A stretch of DNA of 64,000 nucleotides, from NCBI RefSeq assembly GCF_014333425.1, contig NZ_JACRYT010000008.1, forward strand, positions 62,001 to 126,000. Direction: 5' to 3'. Position numbers and translations under genes: made by a program. Source of the DNA: Zhenpiania hominis. Its GTDB lineage: Bacteria; Bacillota; Clostridia; Peptostreptococcales; Anaerovoracaceae. A model generated the notes under the pieces. That model was not told the origin of the DNA. It saw only the letters and a list, made by a program, of their open reading frames with translations, and searched no databases. Within the stretch, counting starts at the first letter, position 1; the number at the start of each line of letters is the position of its first letter. This document shows positions 34,642 to 42,443 of the stretch, in pieces.

Positions 34642-36003
34642 TTATATAAGGACTAATCCTGCAACTAAAAATCCGATTGCCGCAAGAATTCCTCCCATTA
34701 TACAGTATGGTAGCTGTGTCATGCAGTGTTCCATATTGTCAATTTTAGCTGCTGCTGATGTGAGCACCGTAACATCCGCGTAAAAGCATGCGTGCGCCCC
34801 AAACACAGCGCCTGAAATAATAGCTCCCATTGTCATTGGAATGCTTGTCCCTACCGCGGCAGCCAAAGGCAGTACGATTGGCGTAATTACAGCCGGGAGC
34901 GCCCAAATCCCGCTTGTCACAAAGGCCAGTATTGCGACAGTCAGGAATACAACAACTGGAAGGAATGCACCGCTCATGTATGGCGATACCGCCTCAATTA
35001 CAAACTGCGGCATTTCAATTTCATTTACTCCATACCTTAAAGTAGCGCCGGATACAATTAGAACAGCCAGCCACATCATATCCTGCATTCCGTTTATCAT
35101 GCAGTCTGAAAACTGATCAAATGTCATAATCCTGCTTGGCAGGAACAGAATTCCACACATCAGCACCCCACCGATTACACCGTACAAAATATCATCCATT
35201 AGCAGGGTAATTGCGACAACTGTAAGGATTGGAACGAGGAAATGCCATACCTTTACTTTGCCTGCTGAATCTATCTCCGGCAGTTCTTCGTTAAATTTTT
35301 TGCTATAATCGGAATATGGCTTATTCTCTTCTTCCGCTCTCCTCCATGCCTTTTTCATAGGGCCGATTCTCGGAATAATTCCTAAAATAACAAATGGTAC
35401 GATGATGACGCAGATCCAAGCGTAAAACATCCAAGGCATCGCGCTGTAATACGCGGACATTCCTCCTCCCAGGTATGCGGTCTCCGGCTGCGCTTCAAAA
35501 ATACCGGAAAAATATACAACCCAGGCGGAAATCGGTATAATGACACATACCGGCGCTGATGTACTATCCAAAACATAGGCCAGCATTTCTCGCGGAACCT
35601 TTTTGCGATCGCAGGTCTCCATCATTGTATTTGCTGTCGTCATAATGCTCAGATAATCATCAATAAACAGTACCACGCCCATCAGCCATGTTATGAGAAG
35701 CGAACGTTTTCCTGTAGTAGCGTATTTTCGAATAATATCTGAAAAAGCCCAGGCCGCTCTTGATTCACGCAGTAAACGAATCAAGCTCCCGAACAATACA
35801 GAAATCAATACGATCCACATTACATCAATATCTGAAACCGCTTGGTTCAGGAAGTCGATAAACATAGTTACACTTCCTGTGCCCGCTGCAATTACACAGC
35901 ATATAAAAGTCCCCAGAAGCAGAGATTCAAAGGTCTTCCTGGTAACAACCGCAAACACGATTACGACTGCTGCCGGCAGTAAGGTTATAACTCCACCATC
36001 CAT
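34642..36003 (-). CDS. NhaC-type Na+/H+ antiporter family transporter
   Basis: 453 residues, very hydrophobic, about 11-12 membrane segments. Family features include FIDDYLSIMTTANTM near 115-130 and DSTSAPVCVIIPISAWVVYFSG, as in NhaC/TetA(L)-like and amino acid:Na+ or malate:lactate antiporters of this superfamily. Being first in a catabolic operon it is more likely a substrate/product exchanger than a housekeeping sodium pump. AAAGGAG precedes the ATG and the promoter lies at 36106-36078. Codon use is more AT-rich than in the genes from 32.5 kb leftward. Confidence 0.85.
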   Translation of the reverse strand: MDGGVITLLPAAVVIVFAVVTRKTFESLLLGTFICCVIAAGTGSVTMFIDFLNQAVSDIDVMWIVLISVLFGSLIRLLRESRAAWAFSDIIRKYATTGKRSLLITWLMGVVLFIDDYLSIMTTANTMMETCDRKKVPREMLAYVLDSTSAPVCVIIPISAWVVYFSGIFEAQPETAYLGGGMSAYYSAMPWMFYAWICVIIVPFVILGIIPRIGPMKKAWRRAEEENKPYSDYSKKFNEELPEIDSAGKVKVWHFLVPILTVVAITLLMDDILYGVIGGVLMCGILFLPSRIMTFDQFSDCMINGMQDMMWLAVLIVSGATLRYGVNEIEMPQFVIEAVSPYMSGAFLPVVVFLTVAILAFVTSGIWALPAVITPIVLPLAAAVGTSIPMTMGAIISGAVFGAHACFYADVTVLTSAAAKIDNMEHCMTQLPYCIMGGILAAIGFLVAGLVLI

Positions 36004-36077
36004 GAAAAGACTCCTTTCTTAAACTTACATTGCATTTACGAATAGAAAGAAATGAGCTCAATTCTTACTGTATTTTT

Positions 36078-36106
36078 ATTATATTTTTCAGAAAATTCGG
36101 ATTCAA
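36078..36106 (-). promoter_or_regulatory. Promoter of the 11-gene catabolic operon
   Basis: Minus strand TTGAAT (36106-36101), 17-bp spacer, TATAAT (36083-36078). Leader of about 68 nt. It lies in the 227-bp gap shared with the divergent AraC-type regulator gene, the natural place for its operator. Confidence 0.75.
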
Positions 36107-36230
36107 CCACATCGTTGTTTACAATATTGCGATCCTGCAATTCCTGATAACATTCTTGACTTCTCAAAATGGTTCATGTATATTTGTACAAAAGTATGTT
36201 CTGATAATATTGCTATATGGAGGTGCTATC

Positions 36231-38321
36231 TTGCTGTTAGAAAAAATTAACGCACTGGAAGATTCCGCTTTTTCTTTTCACCTGTATCACATTCACTCCA
36301 CTTCGATTAGTATGCATTCGGCATATGAAATTATTTTTATTTTAAAGGGTTCTGTTGATTTGAAATGCACAGCTTTTCATTACCACCTCAAAGAAGGGGA
36401 TATTTTTATCGTGAATGTAAAAGAACTCCATATGTTTTCAAATGGAAGCAAAGATAATTTAATATTGGTTTTCCATTTTAATCCATATTTATACCTGCAT
36501 ATTTTCCCTAAGCTTAATTATTATTTGTTTGTATGCAGCTCTTTTTCTTCTGATAAAAAAAATGATCCAAAACTTCTTGCCTTACAGCAAATGCTTTTGC
36601 AGCTTGCTGTCTCAGTATTCAAAAAACGTCCGGATCACAACATTGAAGAACAAATTTTGTCTATTATTACGCATCTCCTTAATCACTTTCAATCTTTCTC
36701 TGTGAAGCCTCAGGGATATCATAAAAATGAATCCCTTGAAAGCAATGACTACCAGCTGCAAAGGATCTGCGAAATCCAAGAATACCTCTATGTAAATGCC
36801 AAAAATAAGATCCAATTAGACAATCTTGCGGAACACTTGCATTTAAATAAATACTATGTTTCGCATCTGATCAAAAATACAATTGGACTGTCTATGACCG
36901 ATTTTCTTAACCTTACCAGAGTAGAATTGTCCGAAGTTCTTCTCTTGTCGACAGAGTTGTCCATTGAGCAAATTGCCTTTGAGTGTGGATTCTCCGCAAG
37001 ACGATATTTTGAAAAGCATTTTACGAAATGGTATGGAATCTCCCCTTCTGAATACAGGCAGCTTCATTTAAACGGCACCAATGAATCTTATGAAGAATTT
37101 GACTTGTCCTATATTATGTCCGGCCCAGGCAGAGAAATCATTCATCCTTACTTGTACCAGGAGTCGCCTGCTTCTGAAGGCACGTTTCTCTCTTTTGAGG
37201 TTTCTATGGCCGATCTCGATGGCGTTCTGCCGTTTCGGCATTTCTGGGAGCCTACGATTAACATTTCCAATCCTTACAGCTGTGCCCGTATTTTGTCGCC
37301 TGATATCATCAAAGAGTCCATGTCCGCTCTGAAGTATTCTTCTGCCAGAATACGCAATATTTTCGCACCGGAAATGCTGCAGCGTTTTTCTCCAGAACAG
37401 TTGGCGACTCTCCTTGATTTATTTGTAAACGCTGGGGTAACTATCATTATTCATGTTACATTGTCAGAAGAAGAGTCTGCACTATTTTCCCATGCGTTTC
37501 AGTGTTTCTTTAACCACGTTCGTACGCGCTATTCCTCAAATATCCTTACAGAGTGGAAAATTGAGATAGAAAAGAATTCTTCTGATCCATTAAATAGTGC
37601 CAAAGCTCATCATAACCTTCTGCAAAAAGTAGGTATGTTGAAACAATATGCCCCGGACTGTACTTTTATAATTGCGAACCCTGAGAAAGATTCCTCCTAT
37701 TACTCCCATGACGCTATGTTACTTGCTCCCCATATTATCAAATCTTGTCTTGATAGTGATTCAGAAACACCGAGAGTCTACCGTGAATTCTGCGAGTCCG
37801 CTCTTGATATGGAGGAAGGCGTTACGTACCCTTATCCAAGCAGCTGCCTGCTCACTCCGCAACATGAAAAAAAGCCCCTTTATTATCTCTGGCAAATGTT
37901 ATCACGACTCGGAGATCAAGAAATACAGAAAGAAACAGGTATGATCATTACAAAAAGAGGAAATTCTTTTTATGTGTTGATCTACGATCCGTTCAACCAA
38001 GCCTCCTCCAACTCTCATTCAAAGCCATTTGCGGTCCGTTTATCTTTATCAGACATAACAAAAAAATATTATGTTACAGAGACTTATCTGGATGCCTCTT
38101 GCAGCCTTTTTCAGCAACGCTCAGCACTGCAGTTTCCATCACAGCTTCCTGCGGATCTAATCAGTGACATAAACTGCTCTACCGCACCTACAGTAAAGCT
38201 GCATCTATTAAATCCGCAGAAAGAGCCCTACACTTTGAATTATCAATTAAATCCCTATAGTGTACTCCTACTTTCGTTTATAGAAGTATCGGATTATCAG
38301 ACAGATAAATTTTCAAAATAG
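36231..38321 (+). CDS. AraC family transcriptional regulator with a large C-terminal glycosidase-like (GH39-type) domain
   Basis: 696 residues from a TTG at 36231, chosen because GGAGG stands 7 bp upstream; longer in-frame reading is AT-rich and hydrophobic by chance. An N-terminal cupin-like sensor (about 10-100, with HSAYEIIFILKGSVDL and LKEGDIFIVNVKELHMF) is followed by the double helix-turn-helix AraC domain (about 190-285: LAEHLHLNKYYVSHLIK and ELSIEQIAFECGFSARRYFEKHFTK). The last 400 residues resemble the degenerate GH39/xylosidase-like barrel found fused to some clostridial AraC regulators. It faces the catabolic operon and probably activates it; the extra domain may sense a ligand. 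Clearly AT-rich compared with the window. Confidence 0.8.
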   Translation: MLLEKINALEDSAFSFHLYHIHSTSISMHSAYEIIFILKGSVDLKCTAFHYHLKEGDIFIVNVKELHMFSNGSKDNLILVFHFNPYLYLHIFPKLNYYLFVCSSFSSDKKNDPKLLALQQMLLQLAVSVFKKRPDHNIEEQILSIITHLLNHFQSFSVKPQGYHKNESLESNDYQLQRICEIQEYLYVNAKNKIQLDNLAEHLHLNKYYVSHLIKNTIGLSMTDFLNLTRVELSEVLLLSTELSIEQIAFECGFSARRYFEKHFTKWYGISPSEYRQLHLNGTNESYEEFDLSYIMSGPGREIIHPYLYQESPASEGTFLSFEVSMADLDGVLPFRHFWEPTINISNPYSCARILSPDIIKESMSALKYSSARIRNIFAPEMLQRFSPEQLATLLDLFVNAGVTIIIHVTLSEEESALFSHAFQCFFNHVRTRYSSNILTEWKIEIEKNSSDPLNSAKAHHNLLQKVGMLKQYAPDCTFIIANPEKDSSYYSHDAMLLAPHIIKSCLDSDSETPRVYREFCESALDMEEGVTYPYPSSCLLTPQHEKKPLYYLWQMLSRLGDQEIQKETGMIITKRGNSFYVLIYDPFNQASSNSHSKPFAVRLSLSDITKKYYVTETYLDASCSLFQQRSALQFPSQLPADLISDINCSTAPTVKLHLLNPQKEPYTLNYQLNPYSVLLLSFIEVSDYQTDKFSK

Positions 38322-38382
38322 CCTGTCTGCTGTCTCTATAACAGCTTTATAAATATTCCGGTTTATAAGTTTGGGAAATCAG

Positions 38383-38412
38383 TAGACACCGCTCCCCCAA
38401 AATCGGTATAAT
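38383..38412 (+). promoter_or_regulatory. Promoter of the RNase HI gene
   Basis: TAGACA (38383-38388), 18-bp spacer, TATAAT (38407-38412). Confidence 0.65.
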
Positions 38413-38446
38413 AAATGGAAACCAAAAAAGGAAAAGGGGATTCACA

Positions 38447-39004
38447 TTGAAAGACGACCGCATTTTAAGAATTTACACCGACGGAGCCTGCTCCGGCAAT
38501 CAGAGCGAAAAAAACTTCGGCGGCTGGGGCGCCATCCTGGAATTCGCGGGGCACAGCAAGGAGCTGTACGGAGGAGAAAAAAACACCACCAATAATCGTA
38601 TGGAAATGACCGCCCTGCTGGAAGCGTTCCGGGCGATCAAAAAAGAGAATCAGACCATTGAGGTTTATTCAGACAGTTCTTATCTGATGGACTGTTTTCG
38701 CAAGAAATGGTACAAAGGCTGGCTGAGAAACGGCTGGAAGACAGCGGCAAAAAAGCCGGTGGAAAACCGGGATCTGTGGGAAGGGCTTCTCCCCTATCTG
38801 GACCGCCACGCCATCCGGTTCTTCCGGGTTAAGGGGCATGTCAATCTGGAAAGCGCCTCCACCAACTTTGAAAAGCTGTATCGAAAATTCGTGGAGTGGA
38901 ACGGAGAACAGTATACCTTTGAGGATTTTCAGTATGTCACGGAAAAAAACAACCGGGCAGACGAGCTTGCCAATTTGGGAATCGACCAGATACGCGGCGC
39001 GTAA
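38447..39004 (+). CDS. rnhA: Ribonuclease HI
   Basis: 185 residues from a TTG start with AAGGGGA 6 bp upstream. The four-acid active site is visible: Asp in IYTDGACSGN, Glu in NNRMEMTAL, Asp in VYSDSSYLMD and Asp in KNNRADELAN. Degrades the RNA strand of RNA-DNA hybrids. Somewhat longer than E. coli RNase HI (155) because of an insertion near 130-160 (NFEKLYRKFVEWNGEQYTF) before the last catalytic Asp. Monocistronic, between its promoter and the terminator at 39094. Confidence 0.93.
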   Translation: MKDDRILRIYTDGACSGNQSEKNFGGWGAILEFAGHSKELYGGEKNTTNNRMEMTALLEAFRAIKKENQTIEVYSDSSYLMDCFRKKWYKGWLRNGWKTAAKKPVENRDLWEGLLPYLDRHAIRFFRVKGHVNLESASTNFEKLYRKFVEWNGEQYTFEDFQYVTEKNNRADELANLGIDQIRGA

Positions 39005-39093
39005 GGGGAAGCTTCGGACGCTGATTTCGTAACAAAAGCCTTTTTAGCTCATTTGTTTCTATTTTTATCAGCGTCAGAGAGCTTCTAAGTAGC

Positions 39094-39151
39094 AAAAACA
39101 GGGCCAGGAAAGCGTAAATACAGATTTCACGCTCCAAAGCCCTGTTTTTTT
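39094..39151. terminator. Bidirectional terminator between rnhA and the cysteine desulfurase-like gene
   Basis: AAAAACAGGGC (39094-39104) pairs with GCCCTGTTTTT (39139-39149), with an inner AGCGT/ACGCT stem; T-tracts on both strands. Serves the convergent genes. Confidence 0.85.
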
Positions 39152-39204
39152 ATAAACAAATCAGCTTTTCTCAAATTTGTTTCCAAAAGCCTCCGCTTAC
39201 TTCC

Positions 39205-40344
39205 TTACCGCGCTCTCTGCGCGATCCGGTATACCGCGTCCACCGCGGTTTTCATATGCCGCACATTATTGTAAATTCCCATGCTCATACGGACGGCTCC
39301 TGTATCCCAGGTGCCGATGGTTTTATGGGCCAGTCCCGCGCAGTGATAGCCGCTTCGCACTGCAATTCCAAATTCATCGTTTAAAAGCGATGCGACTTCT
39401 TCACAATTATATCCCTTTATATTAAATGCGACAATGCCGACTTTTTTCCGACAGTCAGAAGGGCCGTAAACCGTCACATTTTTCATATCACGAAGACCGC
39501 TGTCGAGAATTCCCGTAAGCTGTTGCTGGTGCCGACGGATTTCGCGAACTCCGATTTTTTCCACGAAAGCTGCCGAATATCCAAGCCCGATAATCCCCGG
39601 CGCGTTGAGGGTTCCCACCTCATAACCTTCCGGGAGTTCCTTTGGCTGCAGAATTTCTCTGGAAGCGGTACCGGTGCCGCCTTCCATAACATGTTTTATG
39701 TCAACCCCATCCCGCACATAGAGGAATCCGGTTCCCAGCGGTCCCATAAGGCCTTTGTGCCCCGGCACAGCCAGCAGATCCATTCCGCTGGCTTCCATCG
39801 GCAAATGACCGGCTCCCTGAGCCCCGTCTACTAAAAATAAAATTCCTCGCTGCCGGCAAAGACGGCTGAGCGCTTCTATCGGAAGAATCGTTCCGGTTAC
39901 ATTAGATGCCTGCGTGCAGATAACCAGGCGCGTATTTTCCCGGATTGCCTCTTCCACAAGGGCAATATCCAGGCTCCCGTCGCCGCGGCAGGGCACAATC
40001 GTATATTCCACGCCCTTATCGGCCAGCGCGCGCACAGGCCGCAAAACCGAATTATGCTCCATGGCGGTTGTAACCACGTGATCTCCTGCCCCAAGCACAC
40101 CCTTAATGGCCAGATTCAACGCTTCGGTGGTACTGCTTGTGAAAACAATCCGATCCGGCCGTTCTATTTTAAAAAAGCGCGCCAGCGTATTGCGTGCCCG
40201 ATAGACTTCTTCTCCGGTTTTCCGGGACAGATCATGACCGGAACGCCCCGGATTTCCGCAGTATTCGGACATGCACCGCTCCATCGCTTCGATCATTCCC
40301 TTTGGTTTGGGGAAGGTAGTCGCTCCATTATCCAAATAAATCAT
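39205..40344 (-). CDS. Cysteine desulfurase family aminotransferase (class V)
   Basis: 379 residues. PLP-lysine in VPGHKGLMGPLG, PLP-binding TSSTTEALN and VDGAQGAGHLP, and a catalytic-type cysteine in SGYHCAGLAHK. The short SGYHCA loop and YLDNGATTFPKP start resemble the EF2568-type group of SufS/CsdA-like proteins found alone in Firmicutes. It probably releases sulfur (or selenium) from cysteine for cofactor or Fe-S use. No scaffold protein gene is adjacent. AGGAGG precedes the ATG. Confidence 0.88.
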   Translation of the reverse strand: MIYLDNGATTFPKPKGMIEAMERCMSEYCGNPGRSGHDLSRKTGEEVYRARNTLARFFKIERPDRIVFTSSTTEALNLAIKGVLGAGDHVVTTAMEHNSVLRPVRALADKGVEYTIVPCRGDGSLDIALVEEAIRENTRLVICTQASNVTGTILPIEALSRLCRQRGILFLVDGAQGAGHLPMEASGMDLLAVPGHKGLMGPLGTGFLYVRDGVDIKHVMEGGTGTASREILQPKELPEGYEVGTLNAPGIIGLGYSAAFVEKIGVREIRRHQQQLTGILDSGLRDMKNVTVYGPSDCRKKVGIVAFNIKGYNCEEVASLLNDEFGIAVRSGYHCAGLAHKTIGTWDTGAVRMSMGIYNNVRHMKTAVDAVYRIAQRAR

Positions 40345-40434
40345 GGCTTCTTCCTCCTATCATAACAGAATATGCGAAAAAAGGAGGAAGGTGTCTGGGC
40401 CTGTCCGATAAACCTGTATTTCCCCGTCTATTGT

Positions 40435-41166
40435 CTATTTACGTTTTAACAGATTGAGACGCTGTTTGTCTTCCTTGGAAACCCGGTAGGATTCCCGGAT
40501 CTTCTGGATCGTTTTATTCTGAGTAAAATTATCCAGGCTTCCGTTCCGCAGGATCTTCTCCGTTTTTTCCGGGAATTTGACATAGCAAACAGAAAGGGTC
40601 CAGGCTACCGCCATTTTCGCGTAATAACCTTCATGGCGCACCCCTTCCATGAGACGCAGTACCGAATCAATATGTTCTTCATCTACAAAATGGCTCAGCA
40701 GCAGCACCGTTCCGAAACGAACGAAGAATTCCCTTTCATCCGACAGATAGGGCTGCAGAAAGTTCCACACCAGCTGTCGGTTTTCTTCTTTATCCGCGAA
40801 TTTCAGATCTCCGCAGAACGTATCGCAGATTGCCCAGTTGTCAATCCTGGGGATAAAACGCTCTATGTACGAAAGTCTCCGTTCCGCGTCCATCTTTGCC
40901 GCTCCGATTACCATTCCCTGCAGCATAACCTCTTCATAATAAAGCGCGGTTCCGCCTACCCCTCCGGCTTCTTGCGGACAGTTTTCCAGCTCGGAAAGCA
41001 GTTTTTCCCAGTCCTTTCGCGCCGCCTTTTTAGCGGTTTTGCGCACCAGAGGCACCCGCACGCCCAGAGTCTTGTCCTTATCCACCCCCGGGATCAGGCT
41101 GCTGTTAAATTCTTTGTAGTCTGATTCCGCCAGTTCTTTCAGTTCCCGTAATATCTCTTCTCTCAT
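40435..41166 (-). CDS. DNA alkylation repair protein (AlkD-like HEAT-repeat glycosylase)
   Basis: 243 residues, all-helical, with the HEAT-like repeats of the AlkC/AlkD family: LGVRVPLVRKTAKKAARKDW, then IDNWAICDTFC holding the Trp and Asp found at the AlkD active site, then HEGYYAKMAVAWTLSVCYVKFPE. AlkD excises positively charged alkylated bases such as 3- and 7-methylpurines without flipping them. The start follows the stop of the DUF362 gene with no gap, so the two are co-transcribed, though no functional link is evident. Confidence 0.88.
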   Translation of the reverse strand: MREEILRELKELAESDYKEFNSSLIPGVDKDKTLGVRVPLVRKTAKKAARKDWEKLLSELENCPQEAGGVGGTALYYEEVMLQGMVIGAAKMDAERRLSYIERFIPRIDNWAICDTFCGDLKFADKEENRQLVWNFLQPYLSDEREFFVRFGTVLLLSHFVDEEHIDSVLRLMEGVRHEGYYAKMAVAWTLSVCYVKFPEKTEKILRNGSLDNFTQNKTIQKIRESYRVSKEDKQRLNLLKRK

Positions 41167-42339
41167 TTACAACCTCCAATTCCGATCCGCCAGTTTCGCC
41201 AGTCTGGTCTGTTTTACATCAATCGCCTGTTTCGGACACATCTCCTGACAGCAATAACATTTGATGCATTTCCGGTAATGATAGGCCGGCTTTCCTCCTC
41301 GGAAGAAAATAGCTTTCTCCTCCAACGGGCATGCCTGGATACAGATTCCGCACCCTACGCATCGGTCTTTTTTGATATACGGTTTCCGGTCCAGCAACGG
41401 CTGGAAAAAGCGCAGCATATTAATCCTTCCCTTAAAATCCGCCGACCGCTCGACTTTAAAATCCGGATTGCCCCAGCGGACGGCCGCTTCCTCCACAGTC
41501 AGCGTCTCTCCGTCGGTCACTACCTCGATCTGCGCCGCTTCACAAGTGCCGACTCCGTATTCCTGCCCGTATACATTGGTTGGCACAAGCTTTGGATCCA
41601 GACTGACCAGGGCGCAGAACACGCTGTCTAAGGCTACCGGATCCGCGGAAGCAAGAATCAGACCCATCTTCACCGGCTCTCCGGACTGCGGTCCGTTCCC
41701 TTCCATGGCGACGATACCGTCCATAATATGCAGCCTGGGTTTTACGAGAAGATTCAGATCCCCGATCATCTGTCCGAACAGATCGGCGTTTGGAAACCTG
41801 GCGTAAGAAGCCCCTTTGTTAAATCCATACACACAGCCGAAGGTATTTTTCATGGCTCCGGTAATCCGTTCCAGCTGATGGGTTTTCATTTTACAGAGAT
41901 TGATAATGGCATCCGCCTCCCTCGCACCTTTGCAGAGAATAAAGTGATCTGCCGCGTGACCTTCCGGGAAGTCCACCTTCTCCCCTTCCGAAAAATCCGC
42001 CGTCGGAATCTCCAGGCTCCGCGCTTCCGGAAGAATCCCGCATCCCTGAGCGGTCTGCTCCACTCCGATCAGATGGTTTCCCGGCGAATCGCCGAAGAAA
42101 AGGTGCGGATATCCCTCTTTTCTGAGTGCTCGCCCCGCGGCGGCGAACACCTGGGGATGGGTTGTACACGCCTTTTCCGGCGGACATTTTGCCAGGAGAT
42201 TTGGTTTCAGCAAAATGCGTTCCTCTTTTCCCACAAACCGCTCCCAGCCTCCCAGCAGTCCGACCACTTTGCGGACAGCTTCATCCACCAGTTCCTGTCT
42301 ATATTCTCTGCATTCCACAACCGCAACTTTACTTTTCAA
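41167..42339 (-). CDS. DUF362 domain protein with C-terminal 2x[4Fe-4S] ferredoxin domain
   Basis: 390 residues from a TTG at 42339 with GGGAGGG 6 bp upstream. The DUF362 body (LLKPNLLAKCPPEKACTTHP, then INLCKMKTHQLERITGAMKNTFG) spans about 1-300. The C-terminal bacterial ferredoxin domain has CVGCGICIQACP and CIKCYCCQEMCP, eight cysteines for two [4Fe-4S] clusters. DUF362-ferredoxin proteins are common in anaerobes; their reaction is not established, though an electron-transfer role is evident. It leads a two-gene unit with the AlkD-like gene. Confidence 0.85.
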   Translation of the reverse strand: MKSKVAVVECREYRQELVDEAVRKVVGLLGGWERFVGKEERILLKPNLLAKCPPEKACTTHPQVFAAAGRALRKEGYPHLFFGDSPGNHLIGVEQTAQGCGILPEARSLEIPTADFSEGEKVDFPEGHAADHFILCKGAREADAIINLCKMKTHQLERITGAMKNTFGCVYGFNKGASYARFPNADLFGQMIGDLNLLVKPRLHIMDGIVAMEGNGPQSGEPVKMGLILASADPVALDSVFCALVSLDPKLVPTNVYGQEYGVGTCEAAQIEVVTDGETLTVEEAAVRWGNPDFKVERSADFKGRINMLRFFQPLLDRKPYIKKDRCVGCGICIQACPLEEKAIFFRGGKPAYHYRKCIKCYCCQEMCPKQAIDVKQTRLAKLADRNWRL

Positions 42340-42443
42340 CAAAATCCCTCCCCCGCGTTCCTGCCGCGCAAAATTCTCCGTCCATTTTAACACAGGAAAA
42401 CGGCAGATGCAAAACTGCACCCGCCGTTTTCCCATGTGTATAT

